Made by a program: the position numbers and the translations under genes. 64,000 nucleotides of DNA from Patescibacterium sp964487795 (lineage in GTDB: Bacteria; Patescibacteriota; Patescibacteriia; Patescibacteriales; Patescibacteriaceae), in assembly GCA_964487795.1 (NCBI GenBank), contig CAZASI010000003.1:1-64000 (forward strand), given 5' to 3'. The notes under the pieces are model-generated. The model was not told where the DNA came from, did no database searches, and worked only from the letters and a program-made list of their open reading frames with translations. Positions 17,848-26,969 of this stretch are shown piece by piece (position 1 is the first letter of the stretch; each line of letters begins with the position of its first letter).

Positions 17848-19290
17848 TTATACGTTTACTGACGCACTCTGGTCAATTCCTAAGCGTTCGCAAATTGCAG
17901 CAATACGCAGCATTTTTTTTTCTTGCATAAAAGGCGCGATGTATTGAATGCCGACAGGCATAGGAATTTTTGCAGCAGGAATCGAGATAGCCGGTAAACC
18001 TGCGAACGACGCCGGAATCAAAAACTCATCTTCAAGATACATTTGCAAGGGGTTTTTCTTGGCTCCGACTTTAAAGGCAACAGACGGTGTTGTCGGCGTC
18101 ATAATAATATCGCACTTTTTAAAAGCTTGTTTAAACTCATTGATAATAACAGTCCTAACTTTTTGCGCGCGCAAATAATACGCGTCATAATATCCCGCTG
18201 ACAAACAATAGGTGCCAATCATAATACGTCGTTTCACTTCCGAACCAAAACCGGCGTCACGAACGACTTCATATGCTCCGGCAAGATTTTTTTGTTTTGT
18301 TTTATTTGAGCCAAAACGCAAACCGTCAAAACGTGCTAGATTTGAACTGATTTCACTTGGCGTAATTATATAATATGAAGCTACTGCGTATTTCATTGAA
18401 GGCATTGAAAGGCTCACAAACTTCGCTCCCCTCTGCCTCATCGCTTCTTTCATATGTTCAAAAGCTTTTGCTACTGCTGGTGAGGTTTTAAAACTTTTCG
18501 GAATACCGACGCGTAACCCTTTTAAGTCTTCATCTAATTTTCCGACAGCATATGAAGATAGTTTAGCTTTGATGCTGGTCGCATCTCGCTCATCTGCTCC
18601 GGCAATAACCTCAAGAACCAAAGCAGCATCCTCTGAACTTTTAGCCAACACTCCCGGAACATCAGTTGAACTGGTCATGGCAATCAAACCAAAACGCGAA
18701 CTTAATCCATAGCTTGGTTTAAGTCCTGTTACACCGCAAAAGGCAGCCGGATGCCGCACACTGCCGCCGGTATCTGTGCCAAGCGCAAATAAACAAAAAT
18801 CTGCAGCAACAGCGGCGGCTGAACCGCCGGAAGATCCGCCGGCAACAGTCGCCATGTTCCAAGGATTTTTAGTTACACCAAAAGCACTGTATTCAGTTGA
18901 AGCGCCGTGCGCGAATTCATCAAGGTTAGTTTTACCAAGTAAAACTGCACCAGCTTTTTTTAAACGCTCAATAACTGTAGCATCATACGGTGCAATATAA
19001 TTTTCAAGCATTTTAGAAGCGGCTGTCGTTCGTAAACCCTTGGTCATGATATTATCTTTTGCTAAATACGGAATGCCGAGCAATCCTCCCTTTTCTCCCT
19101 TAGCTAATCGTTTATCAGCTTCTTTAGCGGCCAGACGCGCGCCTTTTTCATCAACCAACAAACAAGCATTCAATTTCTTATTCAATCTTTTTATCGTCTT
19201 TAAACAAGCCTCTGTCAAAGCGAGACTACTTAACACTCCTGTATCAAGCTGTTTGCGAGCATTGATAATTGTTAGTTCGTTGTAATTCAT
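17848..19290 (-). CDS. gatA: Asp/Glu-tRNA amidotransferase subunit A
   Basis: 480 residues of the amidase-signature family. The expected Ser-cisSer-Lys triad is visible as Lys78 (YLAKDN), Ser153 (GGSSGGS) and Ser177 (TGGSVRH), one position offset from the well-studied S. aureus enzyme. It releases ammonia from glutamine for the transamidation of mischarged Glu-tRNA-Gln or Asp-tRNA-Asn. It overlaps gatC by 4 nt (ATGA). GatB is not in the window. Because asnS is present, the complex more likely serves Gln-tRNA (inference). Confidence 0.97.
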   Translation of the reverse strand: MNYNELTIINARKQLDTGVLSSLALTEACLKTIKRLNKKLNACLLVDEKGARLAAKEADKRLAKGEKGGLLGIPYLAKDNIMTKGLRTTAASKMLENYIAPYDATVIERLKKAGAVLLGKTNLDEFAHGASTEYSAFGVTKNPWNMATVAGGSSGGSAAAVAADFCLFALGTDTGGSVRHPAAFCGVTGLKPSYGLSSRFGLIAMTSSTDVPGVLAKSSEDAALVLEVIAGADERDATSIKAKLSSYAVGKLDEDLKGLRVGIPKSFKTSPAVAKAFEHMKEAMRQRGAKFVSLSMPSMKYAVASYYIITPSEISSNLARFDGLRFGSNKTKQKNLAGAYEVVRDAGFGSEVKRRIMIGTYCLSAGYYDAYYLRAQKVRTVIINEFKQAFKKCDIIMTPTTPSVAFKVGAKKNPLQMYLEDEFLIPASFAGLPAISIPAAKIPMPVGIQYIAPFMQEKKMLRIAAICERLGIDQSASVNV

Positions 19291-19580
19291 GATTCAAAAA
19301 TACGCGGTACTGAAATGTAGGAATTTTTTTTCTTGGACGCAGCCGCTAAGGTTGATTGTCTTTCATCGCCCGGCCAGAGCATTGCTTCATCACGACGCAA
19401 TTGAGCCACTGTAGTAAGAGTAGGCGTTGCTTCAACTTTAGCGACATTGACTTCAGCAATGTGTTCAAGATAGCTAATAATACCGCTGATTTCTCGGCGG
19501 TATTTTTTTATTTCGCTGTCAGTCAACGTAAGTCGCGCTAACTTGGCAATATGTTTAATGTCTTTATTCGATAAACTCAT
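19287..19580 (-). CDS. gatC: Asp/Glu-tRNA amidotransferase subunit C
   Basis: 97 residues with the typical GatC pattern: DIKHIAKLARLTL near the N-terminus and the C-terminal RRDEAM segment that wraps around GatA/GatB. It stabilises the amidotransferase complex. It is coupled to gatA by a 4-nt overlap and follows the pilin/FGE-like gene across a hairpin at 19590-19617. Confidence 0.93.
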   Translation of the reverse strand: MSLSNKDIKHIAKLARLTLTDSEIKKYRREISGIISYLEHIAEVNVAKVEATPTLTTVAQLRRDEAMLWPGDERQSTLAAASKKKNSYISVPRIFES

Positions 19581-19589
19581 AAAATATTT

Positions 19590-19617
19590 ATAATCCGAAG
19601 CTTCAGCGTAGGATTAT
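19590..19617. repeat. REP-like inverted repeat between the pilin/FGE fusion and gatC
   Basis: ATAATCC/GGATTAT arms enclose a loop that contains the palindrome GAAGCTTC. It straddles the stop codon of the upstream gene. The loop is long (14 nt) and there is no clear T tract on the minus strand, so a terminator role is uncertain. Confidence 0.45.
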
Positions 19618-20834
19618 TTTACGCAACGAAAGCCAATTTGATTATTTGCTGTTCCTGTTTGTGTTTGATCCAATTGAAAAATACCGGCGTAGTTTGTATT
19701 AGTTGATTGAACAAAGCCTCCACGAACAAAGTAATTACCAGGCGTTGAACAGGTGTACGCTCTTCCTAAACCATTAGTACCATCATTATAAGTATTTACT
19801 GACGGACCGGCTGCCCCGCGCTCATAGTCATCAAAGTTAGCATTTGTCCATTCAGTAAACGATCCAATATTATGATAATTACCTGCTCCTGTGCCTTGCG
19901 CACAAGTATCAGTCAACCACTCAGCCACATTTCCGGACATATCCCAAATTTTATCAGTGCTGGAAAGATAGTGAGTTCGTCTTGTTGCTCCAGAACTCTC
20001 GGTTGTTCCATCAAGTGCCGTCAAAAAACCTGTATAGCGGCCTCGATTTACGGCGCCGGTTCCTACAGGGCCAGCACCACTATTCCAATTAGTGGAAACT
20101 TGTTCTAAGTTTCGAGCAATCGTCATCCACTCCGCGTTAGTCATCAAATGGCCGCCAATATTTGCACAATAGGTTGCGGCGTTAGCGCGAGTTATATTTC
20201 CTATCGGCAAACCCGAACTGACAGAAACTGGCGCATACGAACCCGTGCAGGCAGTTGAACCGTTATCGTAAATTCCATAAGTTCCATTTGTTGGAGTACT
20301 TAATCCGACTGTTGGAGCTGCAGTTGTCGCACATTTTGCTTCATACTTCATAACGCAAAAATCATTTGTGTTAAAAGTCGAAGATCCGGGAATCGCAACA
20401 TACCCGGTCGGACAATTTAAAATGCCGTTAGCGGTTGCCACATGATTACCTGAACTCAAATCATCAGTGATATCACCCAAGCAAAAACCTAAGCTGTAAC
20501 GCGCTCCGCTTTCCAGTTGTTTATATTGATATTCCTGATCAGTACAACCGTTGTCAGAGCGAGGAGCAGGATTAGCCGGAACGCGCAGTAAGTAGTTTGT
20601 TCCTCCATTTGCGATTGAAGAACCGGCTGTAATTAACGTAGGATAAATACCAACATCGTTATAATACATTTTCAAAGCCAACTGAACTTGCTTAACGTCA
20701 GACAAGCGACGCGAATCGCGTGCGCTCATTTTAGCGGTATTAAAATACACAACAATTAAAGTTGAAAGGATGGCAATTATACTAATAACAACTAATAATT
20801 CAATGAGAGTAAAACCGCTCTTTTTATGTGTCAT
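19614..20834 (-). CDS. Pseudopilin fused to an FGE-sulfatase-like (C-type-lectin fold) domain
   Basis: 406 residues. The N-terminus is a class III prepilin signal: KKSGFTLIELLVV, cleavage expected after Gly7, Glu at +5, and a hydrophobic helix to about residue 30. A short pilin-type stalk follows. From about residue 145 the sequence matches the formylglycine-generating-enzyme/sulfatase-modifying family fold: MTNAEWM, KIWDMSGNVAEWL, FVRGGF and the end GFRCVK. Obvious catalytic Cys pairs for FGE activity are not seen, so a binding role is more likely than catalysis. Such domains on pilins are candidate host- or surface-binding tips. It lies 3 nt after ligA. A role as a diversity-generating target is discussed in the findings and is unproven. 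Confidence 0.85.
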   Translation of the reverse strand: MTHKKSGFTLIELLVVISIIAILSTLIVVYFNTAKMSARDSRRLSDVKQVQLALKMYYNDVGIYPTLITAGSSIANGGTNYLLRVPANPAPRSDNGCTDQEYQYKQLESGARYSLGFCLGDITDDLSSGNHVATANGILNCPTGYVAIPGSSTFNTNDFCVMKYEAKCATTAAPTVGLSTPTNGTYGIYDNGSTACTGSYAPVSVSSGLPIGNITRANAATYCANIGGHLMTNAEWMTIARNLEQVSTNWNSGAGPVGTGAVNRGRYTGFLTALDGTTESSGATRRTHYLSSTDKIWDMSGNVAEWLTDTCAQGTGAGNYHNIGSFTEWTNANFDDYERGAAGPSVNTYNDGTNGLGRAYTCSTPGNYFVRGGFVQSTNTNYAGIFQLDQTQTGTANNQIGFRCVK

Positions 20835-20837
20835 ATG

Positions 20838-22940
20838 TTACGAAATAAGTTTCATCAAGTCCGCTTCGCTCAATATCGTGACTCCGAGAAGGCGGGCTTT
20901 ATCATATTTTGAACCGGGTTTATCACCGGCTACCAGATAGTCTGTTTTGGAGCTGATGCTTTCAGAAATCTCTCCGCCCCTTTGTCTTATTGTAGCCTTT
21001 GCCTCGTCGCGGGTCAAACCCGACAAGCTTCCTGTTAAGACAAAAGTTTTGCCTTGCAATATTCCTACTTGGCCTGCACTTGGAAGCTCAAGACTAAAAC
21101 CAGCTCGACTTAATTTTACCAATAATTTTTGATTGGCAAGATGAGAGAACCATTCTTTAATCGAACGAGCCACTTTTTCTCCGACATCAGGTAGGGCCTC
21201 TAAATCACTTAGATTCAAAGAGTTAAAAATTGCAATAAGATCCTCGGGAGAGACCTTTTTTTTCTTTGACCACTCTAAGATATTTCGCGCCAATAATATT
21301 GCAGTTTCTTCACCAACATGAGTAATACCCAAAGCAAAAAGAAATTTTTCTAATGTTGTATTTCTTGAACGACTGATGGCATCCAAAGTATTTGAGGCTG
21401 AGGTTTCCGCAAATCGTTCCAAACTCAAAAAATCATCTTTTGATAAAGTATAAAAATCAGCCGCGTCAGACACTAAACTCGCTTTAACGAGCTGTTCAAT
21501 AATTTTTGGTCCCAATCCCTCAATATCAAGTCCTGATTTTGATGACCAATGTTCAAGACGACGAAGGTTAACTGCATAACAATTTTTATTAATACAACGA
21601 TAGGCAACCTCGCCCTCAACTTTGCTAACTTTAGAATCACAAATCGGACAGGTGCTCGGAACTTTAATAATTTTTTCAGTTCCGTCGCGCAATTTATCCA
21701 ATACACCAATAATTTTCGGGATGACATCGCCCGCTCTTTCTAAAATAACCGTATCACCAATTTTTATTTTTAAACGATGAATTTCATCCAAATTATGCAA
21801 AGTCGCATTGCTAATTGTCACGCCCTTGACTCGTACTGGTGATAATTTAGCTGTCGGCGTTAAGATGCCACTGCGTCCGACTTGCCATACTACATCAAGC
21901 AGTTTAGTTGTCGCTTGTTCAGCCGAGAATTTATAGGCCATCATATATCGTGGTCCCTTACCAACAATTCCGAGAATCGGCCAGAGTCGCGTATCATTAA
22001 TTACGGCAACGACTCCATCACATTCAAAAGGCAATTTTTCACGATTCTTTTCAAGTTTATGATGAAAGGCCAATAACTCCTTCATGTCTTTACAGCGAGC
22101 ATTGGCGGATAATGACTTAAAGCCCAATAATTTTGACAGCTCATGCTCTTGGTCGTGATAGACAATTCCTAATTCAGTCGCAATATCATAGCAATAAAAA
22201 TCAAGCTCACGTTCGGCGGTCATTGCCGGATCAAGCTGACGAATAGAGCCCGCTGCGGCGTTGCGCGAATTGGCGAGCAAGGCCTTGCCTTGTTTTTTAT
22301 ATAACTGATTTAATTTTTTCAAAGTCGCTTCGGTCATGATTGCTTCGCCACGAATTTCTATTTCGGAGTTTTCCACTCGCTCAATAATAACCGAAGCCAA
22401 ATCTTCTAAACCAATTTTTTTTAGTTCAGCAACGCTCGGTATACGTAAAGACAAAGGGATTGAGTTGATTGTTCGCAAATTTGCTGTAACATCTTCTCCA
22501 ACTTGACCGTCGCCGCGGGTGGCGCCGCGCACTAACACTCCCTTCTTATATATAAGGCTAACAGCCAAGCCGTCCATTTTTAGCTCGGCGTAATAATTAA
22601 TATCACGTCTATTTTTTCGATTCTGTTCTAATATTTTTACTGCCCTCTCTTCCCATTCTTTCATATCCTCCTCGCTAAAAGCATCAAACAAAGAAATCAT
22701 ACGCGAAGCATGTTTCACTTTAGGAAATTTATTCATGGCTCGTCCGCCCACTCTTTGAGTTGGTGAATCACTCGTAATCAGTTGCGGAAAAGCTTGCTCA
22801 AGTTTAACCAATTCGTTCTTTATACTATCGAGAACCGCGTCGCTCACATCCGGTTTATCCAAAACATGATACAAATAATTATGCCGATTAATTTCGGAAC
22901 GTAATTTTTCTATTCTTTTCTTGGCATCAGTAATATTCAT
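20838..22940 (-). CDS. ligA: NAD-dependent DNA ligase
   Basis: About 700 residues from the ATG at 22940 (MNITDAKKRIEKL). A start at 22964 would overlap the upstream pilin gene and adds an atypical head. Domains in order: Ia (HNYLYHV), adenylation with the nucleotide-binding Lys in AELKMDG (about residue 121), OB fold, four-Cys zinc finger (CPIC..CINKNC), helix-hairpin-helix region (ALPDVGEK) and C-terminal BRCT (GKTFVLTGSL). It seals nicks in replication and repair. It sits inside a pseudopilin operon, an odd place for a housekeeping enzyme. Confidence 0.97.
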   Translation of the reverse strand: MNITDAKKRIEKLRSEINRHNYLYHVLDKPDVSDAVLDSIKNELVKLEQAFPQLITSDSPTQRVGGRAMNKFPKVKHASRMISLFDAFSEEDMKEWEERAVKILEQNRKNRRDINYYAELKMDGLAVSLIYKKGVLVRGATRGDGQVGEDVTANLRTINSIPLSLRIPSVAELKKIGLEDLASVIIERVENSEIEIRGEAIMTEATLKKLNQLYKKQGKALLANSRNAAAGSIRQLDPAMTAERELDFYCYDIATELGIVYHDQEHELSKLLGFKSLSANARCKDMKELLAFHHKLEKNREKLPFECDGVVAVINDTRLWPILGIVGKGPRYMMAYKFSAEQATTKLLDVVWQVGRSGILTPTAKLSPVRVKGVTISNATLHNLDEIHRLKIKIGDTVILERAGDVIPKIIGVLDKLRDGTEKIIKVPSTCPICDSKVSKVEGEVAYRCINKNCYAVNLRRLEHWSSKSGLDIEGLGPKIIEQLVKASLVSDAADFYTLSKDDFLSLERFAETSASNTLDAISRSRNTTLEKFLFALGITHVGEETAILLARNILEWSKKKKVSPEDLIAIFNSLNLSDLEALPDVGEKVARSIKEWFSHLANQKLLVKLSRAGFSLELPSAGQVGILQGKTFVLTGSLSGLTRDEAKATIRQRGGEISESISSKTDYLVAGDKPGSKYDKARLLGVTILSEADLMKLIS

Positions 22941-22945
22941 GAAAG

Positions 22946-24049
22946 TTAGTAACGACGCATACAACGAATATAATTAGTTTCTGACTTCTCTCCAGGGTTT
23001 GAGCAGACTCCGCTCAAAGGCAATGAAAAGTCTTGCACCGTAGCAACTTCTGGAGCAGTCTCCGTTGATGACCAATAACAAGACTCAGCAAAATTATTCA
23101 AACTGCTAAGTTGCCAAAGATCATTCAAACCCTGCAACTCTGTAGTGGAAGGCAAATACCAATCACTAAAACCGTTAAATGTTAATTCACTACAGAATTT
23201 TACCGCCGGCCAAGTCAATAAGTCAGGATCAAGATCTAGCAATGTTCCTAAATTAATCTCACCCTCTTTGTTATTTACAGCGCCAGTTTCAAGATAATGT
23301 CCTCCTGTGTTATCCCAAACATCTGTGTATGTATCGACACCAGAATTACATCCGTCTCCGTTGGTATTCTGACAACCACCTCCAATAACTACAATATTAG
23401 TGTTTTCCTCAACCACTGTTCCGCCGCCACAGACTGCCCCAACGCTACATTCATCTCCGCATTCCATATTTATATCCTCACAACTTGTGGTTTGGGCTGT
23501 GCAAATACCGGTTTCACAAGTTTCGGGTTCGCTACAAGTTCCGCATATGCCACCGCAACCATTATCCCCGCAATTGCGGCCGGCAACAGTACAATAATTC
23601 AAACACGAAGTGAAAGAACGTTGACTGGCCAGATTTTTATAATAACCCGTTACCAAAATATTAACCGAACCCGCGACAGTGCCCTCCTCGCCCGCTGTCG
23701 GCTGCGTAATGCCTGTAATCTCTACTTTCTGCTGATTTCCGTTGCCTAAATCAATAACACCGTTAGCACAAGCAACACAGGTTGCGTTTGTCGTGTCAAT
23801 ACAATCACCTGTTGTGCAGCTTGCTAAATACGCGGGACTAACCTTTCCTAAAGCTCTCACACGTTCAAATCCACTTTGAATATTTTCGTTTGATTTATTG
23901 CGGTTCACTACCGACGCTAATTTATCAAGATTTCCTGACAACAATGATGCTCCGACTCCAATCATAACAAGAGCCAAAAAAGAAGCAGTTAATACGATAA
24001 TAAGGGCCATTCCCTTTTTATCTTTTTTCAATATTTCAAAAATCATCAT
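22946..24049 (-). CDS. PilX/GspK-like minor pseudopilin with a C-terminal DUF1566-like lectin domain
   Basis: The start is chosen at the double ATG 24049/24046, giving MMIFEILKKDKKGMALIIVL, about 367 residues. Starting earlier would overlap the upstream gene. KKGMALIIVLTASFLALV is a PilX-type prepilin signal. A Cys-rich middle part (CGDNGCGGICGTC) follows. The C-terminus contains GFSDWYLPSTTELQGL, SCYWSSTE and the terminal YIRCMRRY, features of the DUF1566 (Lcl) C-type-lectin-like family. Minor pseudopilins sit at the tip of type IV filaments, so this would display the lectin domain. It is the last of four consecutive pseudopilin genes before ligA. Confidence 0.82.
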   Translation of the reverse strand: MMIFEILKKDKKGMALIIVLTASFLALVMIGVGASLLSGNLDKLASVVNRNKSNENIQSGFERVRALGKVSPAYLASCTTGDCIDTTNATCVACANGVIDLGNGNQQKVEITGITQPTAGEEGTVAGSVNILVTGYYKNLASQRSFTSCLNYCTVAGRNCGDNGCGGICGTCSEPETCETGICTAQTTSCEDINMECGDECSVGAVCGGGTVVEENTNIVVIGGGCQNTNGDGCNSGVDTYTDVWDNTGGHYLETGAVNNKEGEINLGTLLDLDPDLLTWPAVKFCSELTFNGFSDWYLPSTTELQGLNDLWQLSSLNNFAESCYWSSTETAPEVATVQDFSLPLSGVCSNPGEKSETNYIRCMRRY

Positions 24050-24053
24050 ATAG

Positions 24054-24620
24054 TTAAGGTGTAGTAGCAACGCTAGTTTGTAACATAAAAGTTTCAGGAT
24101 ATTCTTGTCCACTCAAAGTCTGACCGGTTATAGACATAGTTACAACGCCTATTGGATAAGTTGCATCATCAACATTCCCAGTACTGAATTTAAGGGAGCT
24201 AACCTGCATTGAAGGAGGAGTTAAATAAGCGTATACTCCGTTACGTCTCATTTTCAAACGTGAAATCCCGTTAGCATCATTTTCAAGTTCATAAATTACG
24301 CACAATCCTGCTGTATTTTTATATGTTAATTTTGTGCCCGATGAGTAAGAACAAAAAAACTGAGTAGCGTCAGTGCAATCAAGAGTTAATAAACAAGTTG
24401 TTGGATCTTGCACGGCGCCAGCAGCCTCACTGGACATTAACGCAAGGGAATAATTTAAAGATTCTTGCAGGTTACGAGAATTGACCGAACGCGCTTGAAT
24501 ATCCATTGACCTGATAAACATAGTTGTCGAAACCAACATAACTATAGTAAACAAACTCACTGCGATGAGCATTTCAAGAAGTGTAAAGCCTTTTTGATTG
24601 TTTAGGTTGTTATAAAACAT
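24054..24620 (-). CDS. PilW-like pseudopilin
   Basis: 188 residues with a prepilin signal NNQKGFTLLEMLIAVSLF (cleavage after Gly11, Glu at +5) and a single hydrophobic helix, then an extracellular domain that includes Cys residues (TCLLTLDCTD, QFFCSYS). It is a minor pseudopilin of a type IV pilus-like system. The start codon follows the previous stop by 1 nt (TAA-T-ATG). No assembly ATPase, platform protein or prepilin peptidase is in the window. Confidence 0.82.
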   Translation of the reverse strand: MFYNNLNNQKGFTLLEMLIAVSLFTIVMLVSTTMFIRSMDIQARSVNSRNLQESLNYSLALMSSEAAGAVQDPTTCLLTLDCTDATQFFCSYSSGTKLTYKNTAGLCVIYELENDANGISRLKMRRNGVYAYLTPPSMQVSSLKFSTGNVDDATYPIGVVTMSITGQTLSGQEYPETFMLQTSVATTP

Positions 24621-24621
24621 A

Positions 24622-25152
24622 TTAGCGCCAATCTGTTAATTCGCCTTGTAGGGTATAGGTATTTCGCCTCGTATCATCATTCCAATATACTTCAACCATA
24701 ACATCGATATAAGCAGGCAAGGGACCGGCGGCGGCATGATAAGTTGTTGTTACCAAACGTCTGAAAATAGTGTCCGTACCGGCGCTTTGCGCGTAAAAGT
24801 TACTGGCGATTTCGAGTACTGCGGCATTCTCTACTTCTGAATCAGTCGTTGTAGTAACAGAACCGTCATAATTGATTTTAAAATATAATACTTCCGTGTC
24901 TACTTCAGTCGCGATATCAGTAAAAGGAGAAACAACCAATAAATAATTTAAATCCCTTTTATAGCGGACAATCTCTTGCGCTTCTTTCGCTAAATAGCTT
25001 GCTATTAAATTATTTTTTGAAGATTTAACGGCTTCCGTTGAAAGAATTGCTAAACCTGTTACACCGCCAAAAACCATAATTAACAAACCAAGCGCAACAA
25101 CAACTTCAAGTAAGCTGAATCCTCTATTATCTTGTTGAAATTCTTTGGACAT
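24622..25152 (-). CDS. PilV/GspI-like pseudopilin
   Basis: About 176 residues from the ATG at 25152, which gives MSKEFQQDNRGFSLLEVVVA. An in-frame GTG at 25164 would overlap the previous gene. The prepilin cleavage would be after Gly11 with Glu at +5. It is a minor pseudopilin, second in the cluster. Its start follows the previous stop by 1 nt (TAA-T-ATG), which suggests translation by re-initiation. Confidence 0.8.
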   Translation of the reverse strand: MSKEFQQDNRGFSLLEVVVALGLLIMVFGGVTGLAILSTEAVKSSKNNLIASYLAKEAQEIVRYKRDLNYLLVVSPFTDIATEVDTEVLYFKINYDGSVTTTTDSEVENAAVLEIASNFYAQSAGTDTIFRRLVTTTYHAAAGPLPAYIDVMVEVYWNDDTRRNTYTLQGELTDWR

Positions 25153-25153
25153 A

Positions 25154-25687
25154 TTATTCAACACTTACTCCTCCAAAGGGATTTACACTTACTACGGTTG
25201 TTGCGTTGGTAACATTGTCTATTAATGTGACTTCCAAATCATCAGTAGCATTAGTGATAGCAACTGTGGCGTATGACGGCACTGCATCCACAATATTAAA
25301 ATCAAGTGAATTATCTAAGGTGTCACACAGAGTAAAACATACTTCACTAATTACGATATTTTTCCCTAAATTAACTGTTTTTACTTTCTCGTTTAAATCA
25401 TACACTTTATCATTATCAAAATCAGCAAAAACAGTATAGCTGGCAGTGGTCAATCCAATATGCACTCCCCAACCACCCGGGGTTTGCAGTTGATATTGGT
25501 GAGAATTAAGAGCGGCTAACGCCGTAGCCTGGATTTCACTGGCCAGGGCATCAGCTGCCGCCTTTAAGTTTTGTTTTGAATTTGAACGATTAAAACCATT
25601 AGCTGCGATTGTCATCAATATAGCCATGATCCCGACCGTCACTAATATTTCAATCAATGTAAAACCGGTCTGGCGCATTTTTATCAT
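25154..25687 (-). CDS. GspH/FimT-like pseudopilin
   Basis: About 177 residues from the ATG at 25687 (MIKMRQTGFTLIEILVTVG), cleavage after Gly8, Glu at +5. The longer frame to 25774 overlaps the protease gene. The C-terminal part has a GspH-like beta domain, with WGVHIGLTTASYTVFADFD typical of FimT/GspH. Its start follows the S41 protease stop by 1 nt (TAA-T-ATG). Confidence 0.82.
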   Translation of the reverse strand: MIKMRQTGFTLIEILVTVGIMAILMTIAANGFNRSNSKQNLKAAADALASEIQATALAALNSHQYQLQTPGGWGVHIGLTTASYTVFADFDNDKVYDLNEKVKTVNLGKNIVISEVCFTLCDTLDNSLDFNIVDAVPSYATVAITNATDDLEVTLIDNVTNATTVVSVNPFGGVSVE

Positions 25688-25688
25688 A

Positions 25689-26936
25689 TTATTGCGCAGT
25701 TTGGAGTAGCAATTTAAGTGCAGCATCCATTTGCGGATCGCGATTATTTTCACGATCTTCAGAGCTGCGCTCAACTACTGTTTCAGGTTCAATACCTTGT
25801 TCATTAATATTTGTTCCTTTCGGAGTCAACCAGATGGCGGTTGTGATTTTTACTACTGAGCCATCTTCCAATTGACGCAATATTTGAACCGAGCCTTTAC
25901 CAAAAGTTTTCTCACCAATTAACTTAGCTTTGTTATTATCTTTGAGAGCTCCGGCGACGATCTCGGAAGCGGAAGCACTACCTTGGTTAACAAGAATCAC
26001 GGTAGGCATATTTATAAATCGTCCCGTGCCCTTAGAGCCGTGTTCAATCTTTTTACCATCACCAAATTGTTCCGTAACGATCGTGCCTTCCTTTACCCAT
26101 TCACTCGCAACCTTTACGGCTGTTTCAAGATATCCTCCCGGGTTGTTACGTAAATCCAACACCAAGCCCTTGGGCTTCTTCAGGAGAGCCTCTTGCACTG
26201 CTTGATTAAAGAGAGTCTCGGTATCGCTGTTAAAATTGAAAATCTTAATCGTAAAGATTCCTTTTGCTTCATCATATGAGTGTTTCACACTTTTTACGAC
26301 AACAGTGGCGCGAGTAATCTTAATCTCAACTGGCTTTGGCTCTTTGTCTCGTACAATAGTAAGCGTAACCTGCGTATCCTTTGGTCCACGAATCATTTTA
26401 ACCGCTTCTTCCACTGTAAAATTAGAGGCATCTTTGCCGTCTATCTCAAGGATTTTATCTCCGGCGCGAATTCCGGCTTTTACCGCAGGCATTTCTTCAA
26501 GCGGCGCGATAATTGTCAGTACGCTGTTTCTAAATCCGATTTCCGCACCAATACCTTCAAAACTACCCGACAAATCTTCTTCAAATTCTCTAGCTTCTTC
26601 AGGATTCATAAATACTGAATATGAATCTTCAGTTGCGCCGACAAGGCCGCGCAAGGCACCATAAAATAATGCTTTCTCGGTTAATTTTTCTTGATCAACA
26701 TAATCGCGTTTGAGTGTTTCCCATACTTCCCAGAATAACGCAAAGTCAACATCGTTACTTGAGTTTGGTTTATTAAGCACTTTACCGTCGAAAATATTGA
26801 TTGCTTCGCTCCAATTGCCCTTACCTGACACTTTAACTCCGGCCATAAAAGCCCCGGCTAAGAGTAGCAAGACAATAACTATAGAAATGAGGGTTCGCCA
26901 AGGCGAATGTGGTGAAAATTGATATGACATATACAT
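25689..26936 (-). CDS. S41 family C-terminal processing protease
   Basis: About 415 residues. The likely start is 26936 or 26930 (MSYQFSPHSPW); earlier starts would run into murA. An N-terminal membrane helix (TLISIVIVLLLLAGAF) anchors it outside the membrane. A PDZ domain lies near residues 105-190 (VKAGIRAGDKILEIDG) and the peptidase domain contains the catalytic Ser in QGSASASEIV and Lys in GEKTFGKGSVQ. Ctp-type enzymes trim C-termini of exported proteins. It heads the pseudopilin operon, so pilin processing or quality control is plausible but inferred. Confidence 0.93.
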   Translation of the reverse strand: MYMSYQFSPHSPWRTLISIVIVLLLLAGAFMAGVKVSGKGNWSEAINIFDGKVLNKPNSSNDVDFALFWEVWETLKRDYVDQEKLTEKALFYGALRGLVGATEDSYSVFMNPEEAREFEEDLSGSFEGIGAEIGFRNSVLTIIAPLEEMPAVKAGIRAGDKILEIDGKDASNFTVEEAVKMIRGPKDTQVTLTIVRDKEPKPVEIKITRATVVVKSVKHSYDEAKGIFTIKIFNFNSDTETLFNQAVQEALLKKPKGLVLDLRNNPGGYLETAVKVASEWVKEGTIVTEQFGDGKKIEHGSKGTGRFINMPTVILVNQGSASASEIVAGALKDNNKAKLIGEKTFGKGSVQILRQLEDGSVVKITTAIWLTPKGTNINEQGIEPETVVERSSEDRENNRDPQMDAALKLLLQTAQ

Positions 26937-26939
26937 CAC

Positions 26940-26969
26940 ATTGTAGCATATTGTCATCTGCTTCAGCAA
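26940..26969 (-). promoter_or_regulatory. Promoter of the S41 protease-pseudopilin operon
   Basis: Minus strand TTGCTG (26969-26964), 18-bp spacer, TACAAT (26945-26940) preceded by TGC, an extended -10. The expected transcription start falls within a few nt of the ATG codons at 26936/26930, so the mRNA would have little or no leader. Confidence 0.65.

Noticed and set aside
19614..24049. A diversity-generating retroelement within the window
   Set aside because: No reverse transcriptase frame, accessory Avd-like gene or template repeat was seen. Only candidate target proteins are present.
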